Shown: positions 54,446-63,420, numbered from the stretch's first letter. The stretch: 64,000 nucleotides of DNA from Achromobacter sp. Root83 (GCF_001428845.1 NZ_LMIU01000025.1:210419-274418); one strand, 5' to 3'. Numbers and translations: made by a program. The notes: generated from the letters alone by a model not told the origin.

Positions 54446-55861
54446 CTAGCGCGGCGCGGGTTCGGCGATGCGGATGGGTTCGCCCGCCGCCTCGATGATT
54501 TCGCCCGCCGCCAGGCACAGGTCTTCGCGGTAGCGCCCCGCCACCACCTGCACGCCGACCGGGCTGGGCCCCGCGCTGCTCATGGCGCTGCCCATGGCGA
54601 CGGAAAGCCCGGGAAGGCCCATGAACGGCACGCCGATCTGGGTCGTCTGCGCCCGCCAGACTCGCGCATACGCGGCATCGCCCTGCAGGTCCAGCTTGTC
54701 GGGGAAAGGCAGCTCAGCCGACACCGGCAGCAGCAGCACCGGATAATCCGCGAAAAACAATTCCCACAGGCGCGTCAGCGTCGCGCGCCGGGTCAGCACC
54801 GCCGAAAAACTGGCCAGGTCGGCGCTGGCGGCCCTGTCGCGTTGGCCAGCCAGCGCGACCAGCGCGCCGCGGTCGCCCTCTTTCTCGGCGGCCGACACCA
54901 TGGCGTCGTAGCCATCCGCCATCCACATGCGTATCTGAAGATCCGCGGCCTCCTGCATCGGCGGAATCGCGTCCAGCGTGTCCACTGTCCAGCCGGCTTC
55001 GCTCAGCCGCCGCGCCGCTTCCTGCAGCGCCTTCACGACGGCGGGCTCGGTGTCCATGCCCTCCGGGTTCACGCACAGCGCGGCCCGGCGCGGCGCGTCC
55101 GGGCCGACCAGCGGCGCCGGCGTCCACCACGGGTCGCGGGGGTCCGGGGCGGACAGCACGGCCAGTCCGAGCCGCAGGTCGGCGATACTGCGGCCCAGGG
55201 GGCCCGACACGGCCGTAAGCTGCCCCCCGATGGAACGTTCGGGCAAGGCGGCGTTATAGGCGGGCACCCGGCCCAGCGAGGGGCGCAGGCCATGCACGCC
55301 GCAAGCGTAGGCGGGATAGCGGATCGAGCCTGCGATGTCCGTGCCGTGCGCCAGATGCCCGATGCCCGCGGCCACCGCCGATGCCGCGCCGCCCGACGAG
55401 CCGCCCGGCGTCAGCGCCGGGTTGCGCGGATTGAGGGTGTCGCCGTGCAATGCGTTGCCGGTGAACCAGCGCAGCGAAAACGCCGGGGTATTGGTGCGGC
55501 CAAGGATGACCGCGCCCGCCCGCCGCAGGTTGTCCACCACGGGGCTGTTCACCGCGGCGATCAGATCCTTCTGCAGGCCCACGCCGTTGGTGGTGGCGAA
55601 ACCCGCCTGGTCCACGTTGACCTTGACGGTGACGGGCACGCCCGCCAGCAGGCCAGGGGCTTCGCCGCGCGCCAGGGCGGCATCCACCTCGGCGGCCTGG
55701 GCCAGCACGGTATCGGGGCGGTGGTCCACCACCGCGTTGATGGCGGGATTGACGGCGTCCAACCGGGCCAGCGCGCTCTGCGCGGCCTCGACTGCGGACA
55801 CCTCACGCTTGCGGACAAGTGCGGCAAGCTCAACTGCGGACAAACGCCAAAGATCGGACAC
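54446..55861 (-). CDS. Amidase signature-family enzyme
   Basis: A 471-residue amidase. The start is a GTG at 55861 with AGGAG 7 bp upstream, giving MSDLWRLSAVELAALV. The Ser-cisSer-Lys triad is Lys80 (PVTVKVNVD), Ser155 (GGSSGG) and Ser179 (GTDIAGSIRYP). The family hydrolyses carboxylic amides, carbamates or Glu-tRNA-Gln intermediates. No gatB or gatC is near, so it is a catabolic or detoxifying amidase, not GatA. It is next to a divergent-looking LysR gene but on the same strand as it. Confidence 0.92.
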   Translation of the reverse strand: MSDLWRLSAVELAALVRKREVSAVEAAQSALARLDAVNPAINAVVDHRPDTVLAQAAEVDAALARGEAPGLLAGVPVTVKVNVDQAGFATTNGVGLQKDLIAAVNSPVVDNLRRAGAVILGRTNTPAFSLRWFTGNALHGDTLNPRNPALTPGGSSGGAASAVAAGIGHLAHGTDIAGSIRYPAYACGVHGLRPSLGRVPAYNAALPERSIGGQLTAVSGPLGRSIADLRLGLAVLSAPDPRDPWWTPAPLVGPDAPRRAALCVNPEGMDTEPAVVKALQEAARRLSEAGWTVDTLDAIPPMQEAADLQIRMWMADGYDAMVSAAEKEGDRGALVALAGQRDRAASADLASFSAVLTRRATLTRLWELFFADYPVLLLPVSAELPFPDKLDLQGDAAYARVWRAQTTQIGVPFMGLPGLSVAMGSAMSSAGPSPVGVQVVAGRYREDLCLAAGEIIEAAGEPIRIAEPAPR

Positions 55862-55955
55862 GCGCAACTCCTGTAGTCGTGGTTTTCCTGCGGGCAGGCC
55901 AACCTTAGCGCCTGTGGCTCGGGCCCACAAGCCGCCGTTGGCTTCCGTGGCGCCG

Positions 55956-56825
55956 CTACTTGTCCTCTTCGAAGACCTCGACGATCGCGTCGGCCACCGC
56001 CCGCACCCGCGCGGTGCGGTTCAGATCGCCATGCATCACCAGCCACAGATCGTAGGCTTCGCTGCGGCCCGGCCAGATGCGCACCAGGTCGGGATGATCC
56101 GGCGCCATATGCGTGGGCAGTTCGCCAATGCCCAGTCCGGCCGCCACCGCCTCGATGATCATCAGGCCGCTATTGACCTCGACCCCGATGCGGCCGTTGC
56201 CGGTGGGCTCGCCGCAGAAGGCATCCGACCACCCGGGAAGGACCGATTGCTGATACGCCACCAGCGTGTGCCCCGCGAACGCGGTGCCCGGACGCGGTTC
56301 TCCATGCGCGGCCAGATACGCGCGCGACGCGTACAGTCCCACTTCCTTGCGCGCCAGATGGCGTTGGATCAGGTCGGGATTGTCGGGCTTGATGTTCCGG
56401 ATCGCCAGGTCCGCTTCGCGGCGCGTCAGATTGCTGATCTGGATCGCCGTGGAAAGCACTACCCGGATGTCCGGGTGCTGCGCATGGACCCGGCGTATGG
56501 CCTCCATAATGAAGTAGCGGGCCACCGTTTCAGAGGTCGCGACGCGGACCACGCCCGACAGCCGGTGGTCCAGCCCCTGCATTTGGCGCTGGAGCTGGTC
56601 GGCGGCCTGCTCCATGCGCTCGGCCGCGGCAAACGCGAGCTCGCCCGCCGCGGTGGGCACATAGCCGCCGGGCGTGCGCAGGAACAGCCGCGCGTCCAGC
56701 GACGACTCCAGGGCCGCCAGGCGCCTGCCCGCGGTGGCCTGGTCGATTTGCAGCAGGGCGGCGGCCCCGCGCAGCGTGCCTACCCGATGAATGGCCAGGA
56801 AAACTCTGGCATTGTCCCAATCCAT
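55956..56825 (-). CDS. LysR-family transcriptional regulator
   Basis: A 289-residue LysR regulator starting MDWDNARVFLAIHRVGTL. The helix-turn-helix is at about 15-40 (RGAAALLQIDQATAGRRLAAL), followed by the effector domain from about 85. It is divergent from the MFS efflux gene at 56938 across 112 bp that contain a strong dyad, so it probably controls that pump. The amidase gene downstream may share its transcript. Confidence 0.92.
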   Translation of the reverse strand: MDWDNARVFLAIHRVGTLRGAAALLQIDQATAGRRLAALESSLDARLFLRTPGGYVPTAAGELAFAAAERMEQAADQLQRQMQGLDHRLSGVVRVATSETVARYFIMEAIRRVHAQHPDIRVVLSTAIQISNLTRREADLAIRNIKPDNPDLIQRHLARKEVGLYASRAYLAAHGEPRPGTAFAGHTLVAYQQSVLPGWSDAFCGEPTGNGRIGVEVNSGLMIIEAVAAGLGIGELPTHMAPDHPDLVRIWPGRSEAYDLWLVMHGDLNRTARVRAVADAIVEVFEEDK

Positions 56826-56839
56826 GTCGCCCCCACCCG

Positions 56840-56885
56840 ATGCAATTTTGCATGACTATAAAGCAGTTATTCAGCTTTTTTGCAT
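56840..56885. promoter_or_regulatory. Candidate LysR site between divergent LysR and MFS genes
   Basis: ATGCAA-TT-TTGCAT at 56840-56853 is a perfect dyad, and a third TTGCAT half-site lies at 56880-56885, 32 bp or about three helical turns away. A TATAAA lies between them at about 56857. The layout resembles the two-site recognition and activation regions of LysR promoters. Confidence 0.5.
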
Positions 56886-56937
56886 TCTGGAAACCTCTTA
56901 AGCTTCCCCCCTCACCAGCTGCTCAGAAATTCCCGCC

Positions 56938-58338
56938 ATGCGTTCCGCCTGCCACCAAGCCCCCACGCCATCACTGGATGCCCCGCCCGTCATCGCCGGC
57001 TGGCTGCCGCTGGTCACCCTGGCCATCGGATTCGTGATGGCCATGCTGGATGTCACGGTCGTCAACGTGGCGCTGCCCAGCATCGCCGTCCAGTTCACCG
57101 TGCCGCTGACCGACCTGGTCTGGATCGTGGACGGCTACACGCTCACCTTCGCCGCCCTGTTGCTGGTGGCCGGCGCGCTGGCCGACCGCTATGGCGCCAA
57201 AACCCTCTATCTGGCCGGCCTGGGCGTGTTCACGGTGGCGTCCCTGCTGTGCGGCCTGGCTCCGGACGCGAATACCCTGATCGCCGCCCGCATGCTGCAG
57301 GGCGTGGGCGCCGCGCTGTTCATGCCCAGCTCGCTCAGCCTGCTCACCCACGCCTATGACGACGAACAGGTGCGCAACCGCATGCTGGCCGCATGGTCGG
57401 CGATCGTGGCGGTCGCGGGCGCGTCCGGCCCCCTGCTGGGGGGCGTCCTGATCCACCAGTTCGGCTGGCGCGGCATCTTTCTCATCAATATCCCGCTGGG
57501 GCTGGCCGGCCTGTGGCTGGCGCGCCGCCGCATCCAGGCGGCGCCGCGCCGTCCCCGCGCGCTCAACCCGGTCAGTCACGTGCTGGGCGTCGTTGCGCTG
57601 TCCTCGCTATGCTTCGTGCTGATCCAGGGCAATGCCTACGGCTGGACGTCCGCCCGCATCGCCGGCACGACGGTCCTGTGCGTGGCGGCGGTGGCGCTGC
57701 TGGTGCGGCGTGAACGGCGCCATGCCGACCCCATCATCCCGCGCGCGCTCTTCGCGACGACTCAGTTTGCCGCCGCCAACGGCGTGGGTTTTCTGATCAA
57801 CCTCGCGGCCTACGGCCAGCTCTTTCTGCTCAGCCTGTTCCTGCAGCACGCGCGCGGCGCCGATGCGCTGCAGACCGGCATCCAGCTGGTGCCGATGCTG
57901 GCGGTGTTCTCCATCGGCAACCTGATCTCCGGCCGCGTGTCGGCCCGCTGGAATGTGTCGGCCTCGCTGTTGGGAGGCATATCGCTCGCCGCGGCGATGA
58001 GTGCGGCCGGCATCTTCGCCTTCTCGCCGGATATCGCCTACTGGCCGTTGGCAATTGTCGTTGCGCTGGCCAATCTTGGCGTGGGGATCGCGGTGCCGGC
58101 AATGACCAGCGTCGTCATGCAGGTGTCCGGCAAGCGCCACGCCAACAGCGCGGCCGCCGCCCTGAACGCCAACCGCCAATCGGGCGCGCTGGTCGGCGTC
58201 GCGGTCATGGGCACCATCCTGCACCTGCTGCCGGATTGGAACGCCAGCCTGCCCGCCGCGTATACCGTCATCGCGATCGGCTATCTGGCCGCGGCCGTGC
58301 TGACATGGCGGCATCTGCGCCGCGCACGCAATGCCTGA
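56938..58338 (+). CDS. DHA2-type MFS drug transporter
   Basis: A 466-residue transporter of the 14-span EmrB/QacA type. AIGFVMAMLDVTVVNVALPSIAVQF near residues 29-53 and the motif LADRYGAKTLYLAGLGVFTVASLLCGLAP are diagnostic, as is MFMPSSLSLLTHAYDDEQVRNRMLAAWS near 125-150. It exports drugs or toxic compounds by proton antiport. It is probably controlled by the divergent LysR protein. Confidence 0.93.
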   Translation: MRSACHQAPTPSLDAPPVIAGWLPLVTLAIGFVMAMLDVTVVNVALPSIAVQFTVPLTDLVWIVDGYTLTFAALLLVAGALADRYGAKTLYLAGLGVFTVASLLCGLAPDANTLIAARMLQGVGAALFMPSSLSLLTHAYDDEQVRNRMLAAWSAIVAVAGASGPLLGGVLIHQFGWRGIFLINIPLGLAGLWLARRRIQAAPRRPRALNPVSHVLGVVALSSLCFVLIQGNAYGWTSARIAGTTVLCVAAVALLVRRERRHADPIIPRALFATTQFAAANGVGFLINLAAYGQLFLLSLFLQHARGADALQTGIQLVPMLAVFSIGNLISGRVSARWNVSASLLGGISLAAAMSAAGIFAFSPDIAYWPLAIVVALANLGVGIAVPAMTSVVMQVSGKRHANSAAAALNANRQSGALVGVAVMGTILHLLPDWNASLPAAYTVIAIGYLAAAVLTWRHLRRARNA

Positions 58339-58350
58339 GGCTGGCGGCGC

Positions 58351-58977
58351 CTAGCCCGCCTTCAGGATCGCCACGCCGCGCCCCGCGAAGAAGGCGTCGA
58401 ACACCGCCAGCGGCAGCTCGACATCCGCCTGCGTCCCCGGCTCGCCCGATGGATTATGAAACGTCACCGAGTCCGGCGTCGCGCGCGTCACCAGCACCAG
58501 GTGCCCGCCCTTCCCGGGCGGCTGCCGCTCCGGCCAGCGTATCCAGGGATGCACCGAGGCCATGAAATACTCGGCCTGCGCCAATAACGCCGGCAATCCA
58601 GCGGCCGGCAGGTCGACGCGCACCTGGGCCTCCAGCCCGAACACGTCGGCGACATAGCGCACGAACGGCGCGTAGATCAGGCCCTTGATGCCGCCATCCG
58701 GCTGCTCGACGTAGGCGCCAAAGGGCAGGCTGCGGCGGGCCAGTTCCAGCGTGGGATGCGTCTGGCCGCCGCGGGCCGCCAACACCATCTTCAGGCATGC
58801 CATGCCGCAGACGTGGCTGGCCCAGCGCACATATTCGTCAATGTTCCGTGCGCCCGACGCGCGCCAGGCGGGATCGTCGGCCAGCGCCAGCTCCTTGCGG
58901 ATGATCGCGCCCGCCAGATGCGCGGACTCCCACTGGCAGAAGTACGGCACGGCCCCTGGGACGGGTGTTGCATTCAT
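58351..58977 (-). CDS. C39-like cysteine peptidase family protein
   Basis: A 208-residue protein starting at ATG 58977 (MNATPVPGAVPYFCQWES). It has the papain-like layout of C39 peptidases: Cys57 in SHVCGMACLKMVL, His159 in KGGHLVLVTRA, and Asn175 in VTFHNPSG. C39 domains usually remove leader peptides from bacteriocins or act in secretion ATPases, but this one is a free-standing domain without ABC parts or signal peptide. The target is unknown. It is convergent with the MFS gene and divergent from the 3-hydroxyacyl-CoA dehydrogenase-like gene. Confidence 0.8.
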   Translation of the reverse strand: MNATPVPGAVPYFCQWESAHLAGAIIRKELALADDPAWRASGARNIDEYVRWASHVCGMACLKMVLAARGGQTHPTLELARRSLPFGAYVEQPDGGIKGLIYAPFVRYVADVFGLEAQVRVDLPAAGLPALLAQAEYFMASVHPWIRWPERQPPGKGGHLVLVTRATPDSVTFHNPSGEPGTQADVELPLAVFDAFFAGRGVAILKAG

Positions 58978-59090
58978 CCACGGCTCCAAGCGTCGGGGGA
59001 AGATCCGCCATCTTGCCGTGACCGCGCCGGCGTGGCAACGCCCCGGCGTTTGCTTCACAATGACACCGCACCCAAGAACAGGAGACCCGC

Positions 59091-60041
59091 ATGTCCAGCA
59101 CCGCCACGCCCAGCTCCCTCGACATCCGCCGCGTCGCCGTGGTCGGCGCGGGCACCATCGGCGCCAGTTGGGCCGCGCTGTTCCTGGCCCACGGCCTGGA
59201 AGTCGTGGTCAGCGATCCCGGCGCCCATGCGGAAGGCCAGACCCGCGCCCGCGTACAGGCCGCATGGCCTGTCCTGACCGAACTGGGACACGTGCAGCCG
59301 GGCGCCTCGCCCGACGCGCTGCGCTTCGAACCCGATCTGGAAGCGGCCCTGGCCGGCGTGGATTTCGTGCAGGAAAACGCGCCCGAGCGCGAGGACTTCA
59401 AGATAGATCTTTTCGAGCGCATGGATGCCATCCTGCCTCCGCACGCGATCGTCGCCTCCAGTTCGTCCGGCTTGATCATGAGCCGCCTGCAATCCCGCTG
59501 CCGGCACGCCGAGCGCTTCGTCATCGGCCACCCGTTCAACCCGCCCCACCTGATCCCGCTGGTGGAGGTGGTGGGGGGCTCTCAGACGTCTGCCGCCACT
59601 ATCGACCGCAGCATCGCGTTCTATCGCAGCATGGGCAAGCACCCCATCCGCCTCAACAAGGAAGTGCCCGGCCACATCGCCAATCGCCTTCAAGCCGCGC
59701 TCTGGCGTGAAGCCATACACCTGGCCGCCGAAAACGTCGCGACGGTGGCCGACATCGATGCCGCGGTCTCGCAAGGCCCCGGCCTGCGCTGGGCCCTGTT
59801 CGGCCCGCACATGACGTTCAACCTTGGCGGCGGCGAAGGCGGCCTGGCGCATTTCATGCACCATCTGCTGGGGCCCGTGCAGACCTGGTGGGACGACCTG
59901 GGCGCACCCGACGTCACGCCCGAATTGCAGCGGCGCCTGATCGAAGGCGTCAACGCCGAAGCCGGCCATCGCAGCATCGCCGATCTGGTCGAGGCGCGCG
60001 ATTCGCAACTCACCGCGCTGCTGAAAACCTTGCATCGCTGA
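59091..60041 (+). CDS. 3-hydroxyacyl-CoA dehydrogenase-family (carnitine dehydrogenase-like) oxidoreductase
   Basis: A 316-residue NAD-dependent enzyme. The Rossmann GxGxxG is VVGAGTIGASWA (Gly19, Gly21, Gly24), and the catalytic His lies in FVIGHPFNPPHLIPLVEVVGG. EVPGHIANRLQAALWREAIHLAAENVA is a helix region typical of short carnitine or hydroxyglutarate-type dehydrogenases. It is shorter than fatty acid beta-oxidation enzymes and has no hydratase part. The most similar known activity by architecture is L-carnitine 3-dehydrogenase, but the exact substrate is unproven. Confidence 0.9.
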   Translation: MSSTATPSSLDIRRVAVVGAGTIGASWAALFLAHGLEVVVSDPGAHAEGQTRARVQAAWPVLTELGHVQPGASPDALRFEPDLEAALAGVDFVQENAPEREDFKIDLFERMDAILPPHAIVASSSSGLIMSRLQSRCRHAERFVIGHPFNPPHLIPLVEVVGGSQTSAATIDRSIAFYRSMGKHPIRLNKEVPGHIANRLQAALWREAIHLAAENVATVADIDAAVSQGPGLRWALFGPHMTFNLGGGEGGLAHFMHHLLGPVQTWWDDLGAPDVTPELQRRLIEGVNAEAGHRSIADLVEARDSQLTALLKTLHR

Positions 60042-60141
60042 AGGGGACGGCTCCTCCAGGCCGGACGGGGCGGCGGCGCTGGTATCCTGGAAGCCATGAA
60101 ACGGGGCTGCGGCCCCGCCCTCACCCCAAAAAGGCTGCCGA

Positions 60142-60414
60142 ATGATTTCCGTCACGCAAGACACCGCCCGCTCCCGCTTCACCGCCACCGTAGACGGCGT
60201 GCTGTGCGTGCTGGACTACCAGCTGCAGGGCGGCGCCATGGCCATCACCCACACCGGCGTCCCCAGCGCGGTCGGCGGACGCGGCATCGCGGCCGAACTG
60301 ACCCGCCAGGCGCTGCTGGCGGCACGCGCCAACGGCTGGAAGGTCCGGCCCTTGTGCTCCTACGCCGATGCCTACATGCGCCGCCACCCCGAATACAACG
60401 ACCTGTTGGCCTGA
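60142..60414 (+). CDS. GNAT-like N-acetyltransferase (YjdJ/Gtn10 type)
   Basis: A 90-residue short GNAT domain starting MISVTQDTARSRFTATVDG. It has the acetyl-CoA region VPSAVGGRGIAAELTRQALLAARANGWKVRPLCSYADAYMRRHPEYNDLL, where GxxxGxGIAAEL is the pyrophosphate loop and HPEYNDLL is the family ending. These small proteins are close to yeast-type Gtn10/YjdJ. The acceptor is unknown. The next gene starts 17 bp later. Confidence 0.9.
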   Translation: MISVTQDTARSRFTATVDGVLCVLDYQLQGGAMAITHTGVPSAVGGRGIAAELTRQALLAARANGWKVRPLCSYADAYMRRHPEYNDLLA

Positions 60415-60431
60415 GTGCCCCGCCATCCCAC

Positions 60432-60836
60432 GTGTCCAAGAAATCCAGCACCTCGAAGACGCCCTGCCCTTGCGGCGGCGCCCGCCCGTATCCCGACTGC
60501 TGCGGACGCTGGCATGACGGCCCCCTCGCGATGCAGGCGCCCACTGCCGAAGCCCTCATGCGCTCCCGCTATAGCGCCTTCGTGCTGGACAAGCTGCCGT
60601 ACCTGCTTGCGACCTGGCATCCCAGCACGCGTCCCGAATCGCTTGCCCCGAATCCGCCCGACCTGAAATGGCTGGGCCTGGAAATCAAGGCGGCGGCTAC
60701 GCAGGATGCCAGTCACGCCACTGTGGAATTCGTCGCCAGAAGCCGGCAGGCGGGCCGCGCCAGCCGGATGCACGAGACCAGCCGATTTGTCCTGGAAGGC
60801 GGCCAGTGGTTTTACGTGGATGGCGATCTGGGCTGA
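60432..60836 (+). CDS. YchJ-family protein with SEC-C zinc motif
   Basis: A 134-residue protein starting at GTG 60432 (MSKKSSTSKTPCPCGG). The N-terminal cysteine motif CPCGGARPYPDCCGRW is the SEC-C-like zinc module, followed by the YchJ middle region (LMRSRYSAFVLDKLPYLLATWHPSTRP) with NTF2-like fold and ending GGQWFYVDGDLG. The function is unknown in the family. No strong ribosome binding site precedes the GTG, so translational coupling to the GNAT gene is likely. The last 25 bp overlap the end of the convergent LysR gene. Confidence 0.88.
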   Translation: MSKKSSTSKTPCPCGGARPYPDCCGRWHDGPLAMQAPTAEALMRSRYSAFVLDKLPYLLATWHPSTRPESLAPNPPDLKWLGLEIKAAATQDASHATVEFVARSRQAGRASRMHETSRFVLEGGQWFYVDGDLG

Positions 60837-61714
60837 TCGCCGGCGCCTGCCGGCAGCGCCTTGTCGTCGCCGCCGATGGCCTGCTTCAACGCCGCCAGAA
60901 GGTCCTGTTCGATGGGGCTCAAGGCGTGCTGGCCGCCGATGATCGCCAGCTCCGTGAGCGGCACCGCCGCAAAGCCGTCCGTTGCGCCCAATTCCGCATG
61001 CGTCTCCAGGCGCGCAAATGCCGGCAGCAGGCTCACGCCCAACCCGGCAGCGACCGCGGCCTGCACGCCCGCCAGGCTATGGCTGTGATACGCCACATGC
61101 CAAGGCCGCCCCGCGCTCTCCAGCGCGTAGATCATCCGCTTGCGATAGATGCATCCCTGAGGAAACAACACCAGCGGCACCACGGCCGCGTCCGGCCTCC
61201 ACTGGCGCCCGCCCACCCAGACCAGGCGTTCCGGCCATGCGCCCAGGCAAGGCCCGTCGCCGGGCTCGCGCTTGACGAGCGCCAGATCCAGGTCCCCCGA
61301 CGCCAGCCCGGCGCGCAGGTCGGCGCTCATGCCGCTAAGGGTTTCCAGGCGCACGTCCGCGTGGTTTGCCGCAAAACCGGCCAGCAACGCGGTCAACCGC
61401 GCCACATCGAAATCCTCGGGCACTCCTAGCCGCAGCACTTGCGCCGCCCTGGGCGCCGACAGCACATGCTCGGCCTCGCCGGCAATTGCCAAGAGCCGCC
61501 GTGCATAGGCCAGCATCAGTTCGCCGTCCTCGGTCGCCGACACGTTGCCGCCGGTCCTGTCCCGCCACAGCAAGGTCTTGCCCACGCTCTGCTCAAGCTT
61601 GCGCACCTGCTGGCTCACCGTCGACTGAGTCCGGTGCACGCGGTGCGCGGCGCGCGTGAAACTGCCTTCATCCACGACGCAGACCAGGGTTTTAAGTAGT
61701 TCCAGATCCAGCAT
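60812..61714 (-). CDS. LysR-family transcriptional regulator
   Basis: A 300-residue LysR regulator starting at ATG 61714 (MLDLELLKTLVCVVDEGS). The helix-turn-helix includes SFTRAAHRVHRTQSTVSQQVRKLE (about 17-40), followed by the effector domain from about 85. A TTG 24 bp upstream is an alternative start. It is divergent from the haloacid dehalogenase-like and class II aldolase genes, which it may control. Its 3' end overlaps ychJ by 25 bp on the other strand. Confidence 0.92.
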   Translation of the reverse strand: MLDLELLKTLVCVVDEGSFTRAAHRVHRTQSTVSQQVRKLEQSVGKTLLWRDRTGGNVSATEDGELMLAYARRLLAIAGEAEHVLSAPRAAQVLRLGVPEDFDVARLTALLAGFAANHADVRLETLSGMSADLRAGLASGDLDLALVKREPGDGPCLGAWPERLVWVGGRQWRPDAAVVPLVLFPQGCIYRKRMIYALESAGRPWHVAYHSHSLAGVQAAVAAGLGVSLLPAFARLETHAELGATDGFAAVPLTELAIIGGQHALSPIEQDLLAALKQAIGGDDKALPAGAGDQPRSPST

Positions 61715-61726
61715 GAGATCTCGATA

Positions 61727-61738
61727 TTGAAAGGTCAA
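61727..61738. promoter_or_regulatory. Small dyad between divergent LysR and dehalogenase genes
   Basis: TTGA-AAGG-TCAA lies 13 bp from the LysR start codon. The surrounding ATA/TAT bases extend the symmetry loosely. It is a weak candidate for the regulator's site. Confidence 0.35.
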
Positions 61739-61820
61739 CTATCTAGAGTGTATTTATTAATTTTACAACTGTGCCGGCGGCGCCTACGCTGAGGTTCACT
61801 CCACGTCCAAGGAATCCGAC

Positions 61821-62534
61821 ATGCCGCTAGACCATCTGCCCCGTCCCCAATGGCTTACCTTCGACTGCTACGGGACGCTCATCCAATGGGACGAAGGCCT
61901 GCAAGCCGCCGTGGCCCGCATTCTGGCCGCCTCCCCGACTACGCGCCAAATGCCGACCGCCCAACAATTCCTTCGCGCCTACGATGAACACGAGCACCGC
62001 CTGGAGCGCACGCCGCCGCACCGCCTTTTCGCCGACGTTTCCCGGGAAGCCCTGCGCCTCGCCATGGATGATTTCGGTCTTGCGCAGCGGCCCGAAGACG
62101 CCGACATCCTCACGGACAGCATTTCCGCGATGCCCCCGTTTCCGGAAGTCGTCGCGACGCTGGCCGCGCTGAAACAGGCCGGCTACCGGCTATGCATCAT
62201 CTCCAACACGGACGACAGCATCATCGCCGGCAATGTCGCGCAACTAGGCGGACATATCGACCTCGTCATCACGGCCGAACAGGCCGGTGCCTACAAACCG
62301 TCTCGCAAAATTTTCGCGCATGCTCACGAGCGCCTCGGCGTCACCCCCGACGAGGTCGTCCACATTTGCGCCAGCCCTCATCTGGACCACGCGGCCGCCC
62401 GCGACATCGGGTTTCGTTGCGTATGGATCGACCGCGGTACTGGCCGCCAGCCCTTGCCTGACTACCGGCCGGACGCTACCGTATCGACACTGGATCGTGT
62501 CCCCGGCCTGTTCCGTACGGCCGGCTGGCTCTGA
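61821..62534 (+). CDS. Haloacid dehalogenase type II-like hydrolase
   Basis: A 237-residue HAD-superfamily enzyme. Motif I is LTFDCYGTLIQWDEG with nucleophile Asp15, motif II is IISNTDDS, motif III is KPSRKIF, and the final acid region is HICASPHLDHAAARDIGFRCVWIDRG. The FDCYGTL form matches L-2-haloacid dehalogenases, though many such proteins are phosphatases of unknown substrate. It lies 45 bp before the class II aldolase gene in the same direction, so a shared pathway with an aldol cleavage step is likely. Confidence 0.9.
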   Translation: MPLDHLPRPQWLTFDCYGTLIQWDEGLQAAVARILAASPTTRQMPTAQQFLRAYDEHEHRLERTPPHRLFADVSREALRLAMDDFGLAQRPEDADILTDSISAMPPFPEVVATLAALKQAGYRLCIISNTDDSIIAGNVAQLGGHIDLVITAEQAGAYKPSRKIFAHAHERLGVTPDEVVHICASPHLDHAAARDIGFRCVWIDRGTGRQPLPDYRPDATVSTLDRVPGLFRTAGWL

Positions 62535-62578
62535 CTCCCTTCGATTCTCAACCCTGATCCGTCTCCAGGAACGCCTCC

Positions 62579-63319
62579 ATGAATCAAGAACCCCGCTTCG
62601 CCAACGCGCTATTTCACGCCGAACCCGTCGCCGCATTGCGGGCCGACCTGGCGCTGGCGCTGCGGGCCGCCGCCGCCCACGGCCTGGGCGAAGGCGTCTG
62701 CAACCACTTCAGCGTGGCGCTTCCCGGCGATCCCGACCATTTCCTGCTTAACCCGCGCGGCCTGATGTGGCACGAAGTGCAGGCGGACGACATCGTGCTG
62801 ATCGACGCCCACGGCAACAAGCTCGCTGGCCGTCATGACGTCGAACCCACGGCCATGTTCATCCACGCCGCCATCCATCGCATCGCCGGCAAGGCCTGTG
62901 TGCTGCACACACACATGCCCTATGCCACGGCGTTGACGCTCACGTCGGACCGGGGGCTCGACACCGCCTTGTCTCAGAACGCGATGCGCTTTCACGGACG
63001 CCTGGCCATCGACGAGCACTACAACGGCCTGGCGCTGGACGTCAGCGAAGGCGAACGCATCGCTCACGCCATGCAGGGCGCGGATATCGTGTTTCTGGGC
63101 AATCACGGTGTCGTGGTCTGCGGCGACCGCCTGGACTATGCCTACGACGATCTCTTCTTTCTCGAGCGCGCCTGCATGGCGCAGGTGCTGGCGCAATCAA
63201 CGGGACGCCCCTTAAAACCCGTCAATCCGGATCTGGCGGCCAAGGTCGCCGCCCAAGTCCAGAGCGAACGCCTGCAGTCCGAACTCTTTTTTGCCGCGCT
63301 GCGCCGTCAGTTGCCCTGA
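62579..63319 (+). CDS. Class II aldolase/adducin-family protein
   Basis: A 246-residue protein. Zinc histidines are in VLHTHMPYATAL and GNHGVVVCGDR, and the substrate-proximal block HFLLNPRGLMWHEVQADDIVLID is present. It is related to, but clearly different from, the class II aldolase in the operon at 21058. The final region IQSERLQSELFFAALRRQL-like tail is typical of a group near 3-hydroxy acid or sugar-acid aldolases. It is the second gene of the dehalogenase-like unit. The substrate is unknown. Confidence 0.9.
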   Translation: MNQEPRFANALFHAEPVAALRADLALALRAAAAHGLGEGVCNHFSVALPGDPDHFLLNPRGLMWHEVQADDIVLIDAHGNKLAGRHDVEPTAMFIHAAIHRIAGKACVLHTHMPYATALTLTSDRGLDTALSQNAMRFHGRLAIDEHYNGLALDVSEGERIAHAMQGADIVFLGNHGVVVCGDRLDYAYDDLFFLERACMAQVLAQSTGRPLKPVNPDLAAKVAAQVQSERLQSELFFAALRRQLP

Positions 63320-63380
63320 TGTTCCGGCGCGGCCCGTCCTCCCGCGCCAGGTCTTGCGGTAAACGCTCGGCCCCATGAAA

Positions 63381-63412
63381 AAACCCCTCGCGGCGTCAGC
63401 TGCGAGGGGTTT
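63381..63412 (-). terminator. Second rRNA-operon terminator hairpin
   Basis: AAACCCCTCGC and GCGAGGGGTTT form an 11-bp stem. Read on the minus strand, six T residues follow, so it acts mainly on rRNA transcripts coming from the right. It also lies 61 bp past the aldolase stop codon. Confidence 0.8.
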
Positions 63413-63420
63413 ACAAAGAC

